Shown: positions 37,553-46,645 of the stretch, in pieces | Numbering within the stretch: the stretch's first letter is position 1 | Layout: each line of letters starts with the position of its first letter | From: an uncultured Bacteroidales bacterium | GTDB lineage: Bacteria; Bacteroidota; Bacteroidia; Bacteroidales; Paludibacteraceae | Direction: 5' to 3' | Assembly (NCBI GenBank): GCA_902782665.1 | Contig: CACZOA010000049.1 | Span: 29,889-93,888 of the forward strand | Length of the DNA stretch: 64,000 nucleotides | Made by a program: the position numbers and the translations under genes | The notes under the pieces: model-generated | Told to the model about the DNA's origin: nothing | The model's input: the letters and a program-made list of their open reading frames with translations, nothing else | The model's database searches: none

Positions 37553-38278
37553 CTATAGTCTTTTTATTGTTATCTCTTTTGTAAAATAACCAGTCTCTGC
37601 CTCCTCTACTCTCGCCTTTAGATGTATTTCTTTTGGCAACCCATCAAAATCACGACTTAATCGTAGTTTGGCATGCCCACTCAATAAACGTCCACTTCCT
37701 TCATCTTTCACTTCATAGGTTTCATAACAAAGACCTCCATTTTCATCATACTTCTTTTCTTGAAACGAAAAGATAGCCAATCTAGCATAAGATGGAAAGT
37801 CTCTAATCACAACTTGTTGGACTGGCTGATCAACTGTCCAAAAGAAAAGGCGATAAAAAACATTTTCCTTTAGCGTATGAAAGAATTTGTCTTCAGTCTC
37901 CATCACCAAAGCAAAACGTTGGGACTCCTCCTCAATCAAAGAACTATTATAATAATCAATAATCTTCTGACATTTTTCTTTCCAACGTCGTCTCAGCTCT
38001 TCGAAATTTTCCACAGCCATGAAATTTCCTTGTCCAGAGACACGTAACGTTATGGGATAAAGAGCTTTGGCAAACTGAAGGATAATGTCACTCCAATCTA
38101 CAGGAGCCATGCCATCCACCGTCTCTTCTGAGCTTCCCAACATCGTAAATATATATAATCCATCTGAACCAACTGCTTTCACATGCTCTTTCTTGCAAAA
38201 TGTACTTTTGTGTCCATCACAAAAAGTAACACATGATACAAACTCATAACATGTCTCTATTTGGCTGATATCATACAT
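37553..38278 (-). CDS. Unknown T6SS-linked protein, possible effector adaptor
   Basis: A 241-residue soluble protein (ISQIETCYEFVSCVTFCDGH, LYPITLRVSGQGNFMAVENF, VFYRLFFWTVDQPVQQVVI). It lies 2 bases before the PAAR-like toxin gene and after the DUF2931-like gene. No family is recognised. The place, between spike genes and a PAAR-like effector, is typical of adaptors that load effectors on VgrG or PAAR proteins; this is an inference. Confidence 0.65.
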   Translation of the reverse strand: MYDISQIETCYEFVSCVTFCDGHKSTFCKKEHVKAVGSDGLYIFTMLGSSEETVDGMAPVDWSDIILQFAKALYPITLRVSGQGNFMAVENFEELRRRWKEKCQKIIDYYNSSLIEEESQRFALVMETEDKFFHTLKENVFYRLFFWTVDQPVQQVVIRDFPSYARLAIFSFQEKKYDENGGLCYETYEVKDEGSGRLLSGHAKLRLSRDFDGLPKEIHLKARVEEAETGYFTKEITIKRL

Positions 38279-38289
38279 AAAGGCAACAA

Positions 38290-39447
38290 CTATTTAACTC
38301 TAAAATTATTTTGGTGATTTTTCTCATAGTTTTTATAGACCAACTCCCAATTTCCTTTCTCGTCTGACTTAGGAGCCTTAAAAACTCTTATTTCCGTTTT
38401 TTGGAAAATAAATTTTCTTTCACCAACATTCAAAGAGATCTCAAACAAATTGTTGTACTTACAGACAGAAATATTCAGCACTCCCTCTTGCGAATGATTT
38501 TCTCCATATGCCTCATCAAAAAGTCGAAGCATTTCTTCTTCATTAAAATAGAAGTAGGCATGATATTTATATTCATTGCAATTCCATGTCATCTCATAAG
38601 TTTTAATACGAGATGGCATTTTTATAGATTCAACCCGACTTCTATTTCTAGCAATAAGGAGTTCGGAATTTGTATAATCCTCTCTTGCCCAAACAACAGA
38701 AGAATTCTCATTTTCAAAATCAACATTAATTTTATACAAAAACCTTTCAAAATACTTATTTATCAAAAAAGCAATCGGAAGGTCTTTGTCAACAACCATA
38801 TCTGAATTGTGATCAAGTGTCCAATCAATGAATTCTTTTATGGACTTTGTTCTTTCTTTTTCACATATGGCATCATTAAATTCCTCTGTTTCTTTTCCTT
38901 GCGCAATCCAATCCAACAAAATAGTGCGTGTATTACCTTTCATATACAACACGGCTTTCCCGTCTGGAAGGAAACACAGATCCAAAGATTCAAAACTTTT
39001 TTTAATTAATGAATCTTTTTCATCATAATAATCGTAACCTTTTGAAAAAAGGTATTCTATTTGTTCATAAGGCAAATCAGCATACAATGAATAAACTTTT
39101 CTATCCAAATAAGAAAGCCACAATGCATCAACACAATGAGGAAGTACCGTCTTATTGTTTTCATCATATGAGATTCCGCAAGAACCGACGGCCATACCCT
39201 GATGTATCGTCGGATTTCCAAAGAAACTAAATTCTTCAGTATTCAAATCACCTTCTGGTACTTTTTCTAGGATAAAATCCATATCAAAGACCTCCACCGG
39301 ATATTTGACCGGAGCACTCACAACAGGAACCCAATGATATTTCTTTATATCTTCACTCATATCTTTATCCTTATTTATTTTGCCACAACACAAGAATACC
39401 ACACATAAAAAGAGAGAGAATTTTGCAGCTAATACAGAATTACGCAT
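38290..39447 (-). CDS. DUF2931-like lipoprotein, probable immunity to the lipase effector
   Basis: A 385-residue protein with a lipoprotein-like signal (MRNSVLAAKFSLFLCVVFLCC). It has DUF2931-like features: KYHWVPVVSAPVKYPVEVFD, then GMAVGSCGISYD, LPHCVDALWLSYLDRKVYSL and LPYEQIEYLFSKGYDYYD. DUF2931 proteins often stand next to T6SS effector genes. The gene overlaps the end of the DUF2235 gene by 8 bases. Periplasmic location would suit neutralising a phospholipase delivered to the envelope. Confidence 0.65.
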   Translation of the reverse strand: MRNSVLAAKFSLFLCVVFLCCGKINKDKDMSEDIKKYHWVPVVSAPVKYPVEVFDMDFILEKVPEGDLNTEEFSFFGNPTIHQGMAVGSCGISYDENNKTVLPHCVDALWLSYLDRKVYSLYADLPYEQIEYLFSKGYDYYDEKDSLIKKSFESLDLCFLPDGKAVLYMKGNTRTILLDWIAQGKETEEFNDAICEKERTKSIKEFIDWTLDHNSDMVVDKDLPIAFLINKYFERFLYKINVDFENENSSVVWAREDYTNSELLIARNRSRVESIKMPSRIKTYEMTWNCNEYKYHAYFYFNEEEMLRLFDEAYGENHSQEGVLNISVCKYNNLFEISLNVGERKFIFQKTEIRVFKAPKSDEKGNWELVYKNYEKNHQNNFRVK

Positions 39448-40987
39448 TTTCTATAATTTTTCTAATATTACCTGGTCTTGCTGCATTTACAAATCTCTTA
39501 TCTTCAAATATACTACACGGATTGAAAATTATTTTGCGCCAAGGTTCTCCTTTGGCTGATAAATGCAAATATGTGTGACGTATTCTTTTCATCAAATCAT
39601 CATCAACTCTATTGGTGTTTCTCTTTATTCTTTTCTTTCCTTTTTCGACAACAAAATCATATAGCTTTGTATTTTTCACAATTTCATAAAAATCTTTCAA
39701 ATCTTTCATATCTTCCATATCTTCCATATTAAACTCCGTTTTGTTTTTTATGAATGACGATTCAATTTTTTCTATCATAAGATTCAATGCTATATAACAA
39801 TATTTGTTATCAACATATCGTACACCATTTTTTATATCATTCTCATCAAACCATCCATCATTTTCAAGCTCTTCCTTTGTCTTATTTCCGGCATAAATAT
39901 TTTCTATATTTGGAGAATAGTTCATATATGAAGAATAGTTCATTACAATAGGAGAGGAATAATTTTGATGTACATTTCTATACAATATATACTTTTCCTC
40001 CATATTCTCACTATAACCGCCACCTATATCACTATGTGCTCCAGGAATAATATAATTTTCTTCTTCTGGACTATTCAAATTAACCAACGTCAATGAAAAA
40101 TTTCTTCTATACTCATCCGCCGCACATATTTGGAAAACTTTTTTAACCACACTTTTATCTATAGTAAGTGCCAACTCTTTTACATCATCATTGAAAGACA
40201 CTCCATAAGAAGAAACTGTATCATATAAGCCTAAGAATTCGACTTTCATTGTATCAGAAACATCAAATCCAGATTCTTTTAGCAGATCAGACAAACAGAC
40301 TTTATAATCATACTCTTCTGTTACTGTATAATCCAGGGTTTGCATAAAATTATATGAACTGTTTATTAGTGCATTTTTAACCACAGACGACAATTTAACA
40401 GTATCACCCTTCATACTTTTTATTCTAGAAGTAAAACTACGTGCAGCCGCAGCTCCTCTACTAAATCCAAATACGTTAAAAGTCAATTGGATTTCTATCG
40501 GATTGGGATATTTTTCTCTGATTGATGTTAATATGGAAACGATTTTTTTACATGCACTTTCTATCTTTCCATTCACACCATAAGCACCAATGCCAAGAGC
40601 CTGTCCGAAGAGGCTATCTCCATAAATACCATTCTCATAAAAGTAATTATCTGGATACTGAGAAGGATCAATCAATGCTCTCGGTGCAGTACCTATACCT
40701 TCTACATAAACTGCAAATTTATACTCACCTTCATTTATGTTATATATACTATAAAGGTTTGCAACATTAGAAAATCCATTCAAATGGCTATCATTGCTCT
40801 CGTAATATTTGTCTCTTTTTTCATACTTCAGTTTTCTACTGACATACTCATTTCGTTCCTTTATGTTCATCATATTGTTTCCTGTCCCATCGAAGAAAAC
40901 TCCAATATGAACATTAACCTTTTCCAACATGCTGTCCTCATTAGACTGCTCGGCATCTGGTTTTCCTATCATTACTGTATATCCCAT
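39440..40987 (-). CDS. DUF2235 (Tle1-like) T6SS lipase effector
   Basis: A 515-residue alpha/beta-hydrolase-like protein. It begins with the DUF2235 hallmark VNVHIGVFFDGTGNN (FDGTGNN at 32-38). It has the nucleophile motif GFSRGAAAAR (Ser at about 176) and the later AHSDIGGGYSE (about 316), which supplies Asp/His residues. Tle1 proteins are T6SS phospholipases that damage membranes of rivals. It starts 14 bases after vgrG and is followed, with overlap, by a DUF2931-like lipoprotein. Fatty-acid position and substrate are not predictable. Confidence 0.88.
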   Translation of the reverse strand: MGYTVMIGKPDAEQSNEDSMLEKVNVHIGVFFDGTGNNMMNIKERNEYVSRKLKYEKRDKYYESNDSHLNGFSNVANLYSIYNINEGEYKFAVYVEGIGTAPRALIDPSQYPDNYFYENGIYGDSLFGQALGIGAYGVNGKIESACKKIVSILTSIREKYPNPIEIQLTFNVFGFSRGAAAARSFTSRIKSMKGDTVKLSSVVKNALINSSYNFMQTLDYTVTEEYDYKVCLSDLLKESGFDVSDTMKVEFLGLYDTVSSYGVSFNDDVKELALTIDKSVVKKVFQICAADEYRRNFSLTLVNLNSPEEENYIIPGAHSDIGGGYSENMEEKYILYRNVHQNYSSPIVMNYSSYMNYSPNIENIYAGNKTKEELENDGWFDENDIKNGVRYVDNKYCYIALNLMIEKIESSFIKNKTEFNMEDMEDMKDLKDFYEIVKNTKLYDFVVEKGKKRIKRNTNRVDDDLMKRIRHTYLHLSAKGEPWRKIIFNPCSIFEDKRFVNAARPGNIRKIIENA

Positions 40988-41000
40988 ATCACAACTCTCC

Positions 41001-42899
41001 TTATTTACCTACATAAACACTTCCACCACCAGTAACATACAGTTTCGATTTGGAATTAATAGTTGTATCCTTTGTTGACTCACAAGATAGCTTGCCTGAT
41101 ATTTCAATCTCACAATCTTTTCCAACGGTCACTTCCATTTTTCCAGATACATTATGGACATGGTCTTTCTCTACAGACAAATTATATTTGCCTTTTATGA
41201 TAGATTCTTTATTTTTTTCAACTGTTTCTGTAAAGCTGCCTTTCACATCTTTCTTCGCTTCTCCCTCAACAGCAACAGAACTGTTTCCTCCAATATTCTT
41301 TTCGAAATTTTTTCCTGACTTCACAAAAATGTCTTCGTCAGCTTCTATTCGAATTGTCTTTGAATGAAGTGATATTTCATTGGTTGCGACAATCTCTATA
41401 TTACCTCCAGATGTAGAAATGTTAATTGTATTACCTTTAGAATCCGATATAATAATGCCGCCCTCATCACTATCGTCCAAAATAATTTGACGACCGCTTT
41501 TCGTCACAATACTATGAATATGATTGTCTGTCTCTCCTCCTTTTCCTTCACTTCCGCTGAACACGCTTCCCATGACATACGGACGGTTTGGATCTCCGTA
41601 CTCAAATCCGACCATCACCTGGTCTCCCTCCTCTGGGATGAAAACCATGCCTCGGTTGGTCATGCCGCTGCCTCCTGCATCAGGAGTCTGCACACGGATC
41701 CAATTGGTGTTCTTGCCGGCTCTTTTCTGCCAGTCGAACTGTACCTGCACACGTCCCAATGACTTGGGATCACTGTTACTACTTACAACAGCCATCTCCG
41801 GATACGCCTTGACACAGCCAGAATATCGCTGTGTAATAAACTCGTTGTTGGCTGGTGTTCCTACAAAATGATTGCTGTAGTTGCCGGACTTGTCTACTTT
41901 ATGAACGACCTCCACCACTCGGTATCTGCCTAATGATGGCACGCCCATCTTGCTAGGGAAGATCACTTCCACAATTCCGCCCAACACCACCTGACATGTA
42001 CGTGTCTGGCCCTCGATGCTGAGCATGGAGCCTCCTAATGTCTTGCTTTTCTTGTCGAGCAGCGTCTTCAGATCAGAATCTGAAGTCACTGAAGACGAAC
42101 TATGCACCAATTCCTGGTCATCATACAATCGGTCGGCACAACCCTTCACATTGGAAAGTAGCCCTGTGCCTGAATCTTTCGCTCCTTCCACACACAACTG
42201 CTTATCGCTTTCATGTATATACTCATAGGCTGCGACGCTGCTAGGAAGAGCTGAGGCACGTGTACAGAGGCTGAACACGTCCTGGTCGAAGGTCAAAGCC
42301 ACTTCTGGTGATTTTTTCGGCTGTCCGAATACAAGTGTCTTTCCATCATAGAAAAACAACTCGTTGTATGTGCTCGACAATCTGTTGAGAAATTCGAACA
42401 CACTCTCCTGATATCGCATCACGTATGGGATGACACCGTTGAAGGCAGGATCACATTCAACTGTAATTCCAGCAGGCTGTGTCGCTTGAGACACAATTGT
42501 TTTAAGCTGGCAGTCGACAAAAGAGTCCATTCCTCGTGAGCCGTTCAGCTTAACGATATCACCTTCTCCGATGATATGAACCCGATTGCTTCTATGGTTA
42601 AGAAACTCATAATCGGGTTCACTTTCCCATGCGTCGATACGTACATCTGTCACCCACCCTGAAAATTCATAAGGTGTACCTGAATCCTTATGTTCAAAAG
42701 TGATCACAGCCCTTGAACCAATTCGATTCAACAGTTTCTGTGGAGTCTGCTTCCACATCTCATCTTGGGACATAAACTCACACACCACCTCGAATCTGTG
42801 GCACGAATTCATACTTTGTTCTAGGACTAACGACTCGAAAGAGATATTCTCCCCATCAAGTAACACCTTTGGCTGTACTGGATTCAAATTTTGTGACAT
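41001..42899 (-). CDS. tssI: T6SS spike protein VgrG (TssI)
   Basis: A 632-residue spike protein. The first ~350 residues are the gp27-like part (LNPVQPKVLLDGENISFESL; FEFLNRLSSTYNELFFYDG). A gp5 OB-fold follows (GRVQVQFDWQKRAGKNTNWI, FIPEEGDQVMVGFEYGDPNR), then a long beta-helix (GNTINISTSGGNIEIVATNE to the end GGGSVYVGK). No C-terminal effector domain is fused, so cargo is carried by separate proteins (DUF2235, DUF4280). Length is normal for Bacteroidota VgrG. Confidence 0.95.
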   Translation of the reverse strand: MSQNLNPVQPKVLLDGENISFESLVLEQSMNSCHRFEVVCEFMSQDEMWKQTPQKLLNRIGSRAVITFEHKDSGTPYEFSGWVTDVRIDAWESEPDYEFLNHRSNRVHIIGEGDIVKLNGSRGMDSFVDCQLKTIVSQATQPAGITVECDPAFNGVIPYVMRYQESVFEFLNRLSSTYNELFFYDGKTLVFGQPKKSPEVALTFDQDVFSLCTRASALPSSVAAYEYIHESDKQLCVEGAKDSGTGLLSNVKGCADRLYDDQELVHSSSSVTSDSDLKTLLDKKSKTLGGSMLSIEGQTRTCQVVLGGIVEVIFPSKMGVPSLGRYRVVEVVHKVDKSGNYSNHFVGTPANNEFITQRYSGCVKAYPEMAVVSSNSDPKSLGRVQVQFDWQKRAGKNTNWIRVQTPDAGGSGMTNRGMVFIPEEGDQVMVGFEYGDPNRPYVMGSVFSGSEGKGGETDNHIHSIVTKSGRQIILDDSDEGGIIISDSKGNTINISTSGGNIEIVATNEISLHSKTIRIEADEDIFVKSGKNFEKNIGGNSSVAVEGEAKKDVKGSFTETVEKNKESIIKGKYNLSVEKDHVHNVSGKMEVTVGKDCEIEISGKLSCESTKDTTINSKSKLYVTGGGSVYVGK

Positions 42900-42956
42900 T
42901 CTTACTTATAATAATTAATATAAATCAATAACATTATCAACCCGCTGAATATTCAC

Positions 42957-44327
42957 TTATCCCTGTGAATACTCACTGTTCCAGTTAGCCTCATCGTCGC
43001 CCTTAGTTCCATCAAGTTTGATTACGAAGCTCTTAGCTGGGAAATATGGAGTGATATGGATATCCAAATATATTCTGTCTTTCTGGTTAGGATCCTGCTC
43101 CAAACGGATCACTTTTGATCTTTCGATCAACTTATCCGGACCTTGGATGCTGTCCAAGAACTTGACGATCTGCGAACGAAGGTCTCTCTCTGTCTTTCCG
43201 CTCCAGTTCTCAAATGAGCGACGGTTCAAGAAATCAAACAAAACCTTAGTCACATAGTCGAACACACGAACCACTGAGTATGTCTGCAGACCCAAATTGT
43301 CGCCGTTGAACAATGTCTTTGCTGAGAATGCCATAACCTTGCCATACTCATTGACCATAGGAACCAATCCCATAGACTCCAACTGAGAAATCTCACTCTT
43401 ACGCAATGGGAAAGCCACAGCCTCAACTTCATTCAATCCGCCATATTTCTTACCAGCAGTCACCTGAGACATAAGAGTAGTGTAGACTTTACCAGCGAGA
43501 GCGGCAGCTGGAGAGACATGCAAATCATCCTCCTCACCCAACTCTTTGTATGCGTTACGTCCAACCAGCCAGTTGCAGCACATGACTGTGTTGCTCTTGT
43601 AAGTGTCACCACCGGCATGGTCGGCGCTAGTGAACAACTCTACCACATCATCAGGCTGATCCAAGTCAGCGAAATCGGTGAACAACATCACCTTATTTGA
43701 ATTGGCGATCTTCGACCATTTGTCGAGCACCATATTTGATCCTAGATAACCGGGAACGACAAGCAAGCCATAGTTGTTGCGGAGATCAAGACGGTCGTAA
43801 TTCTTCTTCAACTCCTCCTCCACATGATCGATAAAGCGGCTGTTGTCAAGATCCTTCAATTGCTCCATAGAAGCATTCATCACAGAGACGTTGCTAAGTT
43901 TAGACTCCTCTGTGTTCTTATAAAACAGTTGAATAGCACGGTACGACTGCTCCAAATCCCTTACAGCCTCTACTGCCGCCAACTGGTTTTTTGCCAAAAG
44001 ACTTCCAACTGTCGAAATCTTTGTTTCGCACTGTTCTAGCATCTCTGAAATATTCTTGCTATTTGAAAGCATGTCAATCCAAAGATCTATCTTACCTGCC
44101 AAATCCTTTCTTTCTCCCTTTTTTTGTTCTTCAACGAGGAACATTTTCTTACGAGCCTTACGCTCTGGATTCATATTTTGGACACCATCGATTATGTTTT
44201 CTAGGAAAGAAAATCCGCCATAACGAGCCAACGCTCCCAACGATGCCTCCAAAGATTTTCCAGCACCTGCTTTCTCCTTGAGCTCAGCTGCTTTCGTTTG
44301 AATCTCTTGTGCTTGAATATCAGCCAT
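42957..44327 (-). CDS. tssC: T6SS sheath large subunit TssC
   Basis: A 456-residue contractile sheath protein of the Bacteroidota type (DUF5458). Key parts: SLGALARYGGFSFLENIIDG, NYGLLVVPGYLGSNMVLDKW, and the C-terminal FVIKLDGTKGDDEANW. With TssB it forms the sheath that contracts and drives the TssD tube and VgrG spike out of the cell. It follows tssB by 20 bases. vgrG follows 57 bases later. Confidence 0.93.
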   Translation of the reverse strand: MADIQAQEIQTKAAELKEKAGAGKSLEASLGALARYGGFSFLENIIDGVQNMNPERKARKKMFLVEEQKKGERKDLAGKIDLWIDMLSNSKNISEMLEQCETKISTVGSLLAKNQLAAVEAVRDLEQSYRAIQLFYKNTEESKLSNVSVMNASMEQLKDLDNSRFIDHVEEELKKNYDRLDLRNNYGLLVVPGYLGSNMVLDKWSKIANSNKVMLFTDFADLDQPDDVVELFTSADHAGGDTYKSNTVMCCNWLVGRNAYKELGEEDDLHVSPAAALAGKVYTTLMSQVTAGKKYGGLNEVEAVAFPLRKSEISQLESMGLVPMVNEYGKVMAFSAKTLFNGDNLGLQTYSVVRVFDYVTKVLFDFLNRRSFENWSGKTERDLRSQIVKFLDSIQGPDKLIERSKVIRLEQDPNQKDRIYLDIHITPYFPAKSFVIKLDGTKGDDEANWNSEYSQG

Positions 44328-44347
44328 ATATAAAATTTTTGAGATAA

Positions 44348-44803
44348 TTAGATTCCTGACTCTTTTAGCTCTTCTCTTAGTTTTGTAAGAGCATCAATCA
44401 TACCTTGACGCGACTCTTCGTTCTCCAAAGCCTTCTGAAGCACCTTGTTAGTACGAAGTTGCTTGACCAATTTCTCGTAAAACTCCTGTTCCAAAGACAA
44501 TCCTTTCAAGAAATCGCTGTGTTCTGTCATCTGTTTTACTTGGAAATCACCTGTGTTTGTGAATTTGAAATTCTCCTTGACAGTCTCGCCGTCAACAGTC
44601 TCAAACTCCACATCCACATTAGGCTGGAATTTCTCATAAACATCGTCAATTGTCTTTAAACCCTCAACAGTCTCAGGAGCGATTGGGTCCTCATCTGTCA
44701 GTTTGCCTACAAACAAAGTACGATTCTGTGGTATGTTGCCGATAGCTTCAGAAGCTTCTACTGGTCTTTCATTACCACCAATTTCATAGTTTAAAATACC
44801 CAT
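44348..44803 (-). CDS. tssB: T6SS sheath small subunit TssB
   Basis: A 151-residue sheath subunit. It has a beta-rich N-terminus (GILNYEIGGNERPVEASEAI, RTLFVGKLTDEDPIAPETVE) and a helical C-terminus (FLKGLSLEQEFYEKLVKQLR). Gene order and spacing with tssC fit. It lies behind the leaky-looking terminator that follows tssD, so it is probably expressed at a lower level from the same promoter. Confidence 0.9.
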   Translation of the reverse strand: MGILNYEIGGNERPVEASEAIGNIPQNRTLFVGKLTDEDPIAPETVEGLKTIDDVYEKFQPNVDVEFETVDGETVKENFKFTNTGDFQVKQMTEHSDFLKGLSLEQEFYEKLVKQLRTNKVLQKALENEESRQGMIDALTKLREELKESGI

Positions 44804-44828
44804 TTCACTTATTATATAGTTTCAAATC

Positions 44829-44866
44829 TGAAAAAACAAAAGGAGAAAGGCACCATGGCCTTTCCC
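44829..44866 (-). terminator. Hairpin between tssD and tssB
   Basis: On the minus strand GGGAAAGGC (44866-44858) pairs with GCCTTTCTC (44851-44843), with a T-rich tail (CTTTTGTTTTTT). It probably ends most tssD transcripts and lets fewer continue into tssB-tssC. Confidence 0.75.
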
Positions 44867-44876
44867 TTTAATTTTT

Positions 44877-45269
44877 TTATGCCTTTGGCCAGTTCTCCTC
44901 ATATTCTGCGCCACCGATCTTGATGATCTGTGCAGAAATAGTGATACTGATTGACATAGGAGCAGTACCTACAATGTCAATACCCTCGGCAAACTCAATG
45001 ATGTAAGCGTTCTCGAAAGAAAGCTCCTTCATCTTACCTTCTTCGTCACCCTTCTTGAATACAATGCTTCCATTGAATGGTTTGAACTGGTTAACCATTG
45101 TCTCCAAAATAGTAGTGTCCTCTGTTGACTCTACTCTTACTGTGATTCTGCCTCCATAGATGTTGGAAGATGGACGTCCCTTAGAGTCTACATCACGCTT
45201 AAGGGAATAACTGCAGTCGAGCACATCGTACTCTTTACCGCCTAGATTCAAAGTGGATCTAAAAGCCAT
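44877..45269 (-). CDS. tssD: T6SS tube protein TssD (Hcp), main copy
   Basis: A 130-residue Hcp of the Bacteroidota TssD family: FRSTLNLGGKEYDVLDCSYS, DSKGRPSSNIYGGRITVRVE, GSIVFKKGDEEGKMKELSFE, ending GGAEYEENWPKA. It stacks as hexamers to form the inner tube. It has its own strong promoter (45373-45404) and a terminator after it, as expected for the most abundant component. It is the plain copy, without an effector gene next to it. Confidence 0.95.
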   Translation of the reverse strand: MAFRSTLNLGGKEYDVLDCSYSLKRDVDSKGRPSSNIYGGRITVRVESTEDTTILETMVNQFKPFNGSIVFKKGDEEGKMKELSFENAYIIEFAEGIDIVGTAPMSISITISAQIIKIGGAEYEENWPKA

Positions 45270-45662
45270 AACTTTTTAAATTAATTAAATTAAACCTAAA
45301 CACTCAACACATTCGTAAAAAAAACTAGAACTAACAAGTAGATAGTTTTTTTTTTCGCGTAATTGTCTATTGCAAAGATAATGACCGTTTATTTTTTATC
45401 CAAACAAATTGATGTGATTTTCACCACATTAAAGAAAAATAATGAATAAAAATATAACGATTTATATTCCAGTACTGACACCTGCAAACATCACTTATCC
45501 ATTGGTTGTACACCTGATATCAGATATTAGTTTTCAGTACAATTTGCATCACTAATATATAGTTTTCTGTTTGAGATTAAATATTATGTTAACCAACATG
45601 TATCCATCTTAATTCCATGTACATTACAATCAATTTACTTAAACAGCACATTACAAAACATA
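45270..45662. other. 393-base gap upstream of tssD
   Basis: Contains the tssD promoter and a roughly 100-base leader with a long A/T tract at about 45340-45355 (poly-T on the plus strand). No gene is seen. At 45604-45614 is one of three copies of CCATCTTAATT that lie between the genes of the membrane-protein array. Confidence 0.5.
45373..45404 (-). promoter_or_regulatory. Promoter of tssD
   Basis: On the minus strand TTTG (45404-45401), 20 bases, then TATCTTTG (45380-45373): a full Bacteroidota promoter. Transcription should start near 45366. Confidence 0.85.
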
Positions 45663-46066
45663 TCAGATCAATGAACATATTTTCATTAATACAATAACCG
45701 GTATGACAGAAAACATAGCGAATATGCAAAAGAAAATTAAAAACACACCCTTATTTCGTCTTTGAGATTCTGTTTCATTATTCCAAAGAGAAAACATTTC
45801 TTTATACTGTTCATGTGTGCTCTTACGTAACATCAAAATCAAGACTATTATAAATAGTACTATCATATAATACAGCACGTATAGGCATACATACAAAAGA
45901 AAAATATAATGAAGATCTTAATAACACATACAAATCCAAAAGCTCGTAATTCCGGATTCCATTTTTCTCCGCCCTTTTGGTACACATATTGATAAGTACG
46001 ATAATAGAGATATGGAAAAATATGTTTGATTCTTGCTAACATATTCATTTTACCCGTCATACACAT
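45663..46066 (-). pseudogene. Frameshifted small membrane protein of the array (probable immunity)
   Basis: Two frames make up one gene. The first (to 45863) starts MLARIKHIFPYLYYRTYQY at 46042, with extra in-frame Met upstream. The second (from about 45896) supplies the rest, with EMFSLWNNETESQRRNKGVF, as in the intact paralogue at 46646 (MMPIWKNETESQRRKKWWIL). The join is at about 45875-45900 beside a T-rich run and a repeated TATG. If joined it would give ~135 residues with four membrane segments. It is probably inactive, unless a sequencing error is the cause. Confidence 0.7.
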
Positions 46067-46107
46067 TGCTTATTGAAATCACATTTCATATCAGACAACA
46101 TAATGAG

Positions 46108-46170
46108 ACATTTTATTGTTCTCCTTCCTCCACCATGCGTATTTCTTTCCCTCCTCTTTTTATAATCAAA
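46108..46170 (-). pseudogene. Tail remnant of another array member
   Basis: Translates as IIKRGGKEIRMVEEGEQ and stop, matching the last residues of the 46646 protein (GIKRGEKEIQVVEEGEQ). No body is attached. It lies just after the stop of the 46189 gene, so it is left over from a deleted copy. Confidence 0.75.
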
Positions 46171-46188
46171 GCAAAACAGCACTATCTT

Positions 46189-46587
46189 TTATATTTCTCG
46201 AATCAAATAGAAAGAAAAAGCCAACAAAATAATATGAAAAACGAAAAATAGGAATATCAATATTCCATTTCTCTTCATTTTTGCTTGATAACGCCCCCAT
46301 TTGCCGTCTAATTCCTTAAAATTTAGATTATCAAAACATCTATTTGTAATCCAATTTATACCTAAAAATAAAACGACAAGAAATATTATCATATATGTGG
46401 AAGGAATGCCTATATTCGGAAAGAGAAAACGAAATAGAGCTAACAAAATACAAAATTCTATTCCTACCAAACATACCACAACGCCTTGTGCCTTAGAATG
46501 TTCAGCACCAGGAAGAATATTATTTCTTTGGTAAAACTTCACCAACATGTAATATATATATTTATACATACTATAGCATAAATCCAA
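46189..46587 (-). CDS. Small four-helix membrane protein, array member B1
   Basis: A 132-residue inner-membrane protein with an N-terminal MYKYIYYMLVKFYQRN amphipathic part and four hydrophobic segments, plus a conserved CFDNLNFKELDGKWG loop. It is a clear paralogue of 47864-48259 (YFDSLNYNELEKKWG). The set follows a candidate pore-forming effector, so an immunity role is likely. No named family is recognised. Confidence 0.7.
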   Translation of the reverse strand: MDLCYSMYKYIYYMLVKFYQRNNILPGAEHSKAQGVVVCLVGIEFCILLALFRFLFPNIGIPSTYMIIFLVVLFLGINWITNRCFDNLNFKELDGKWGRYQAKMKRNGILIFLFFVFHIILLAFSFYLIREI

Positions 46588-46645
46588 TAAGTAAAGAATC
46601 CAGATTACGATTAAATATCATGTTCTACATCATGAGCCATCTTAA

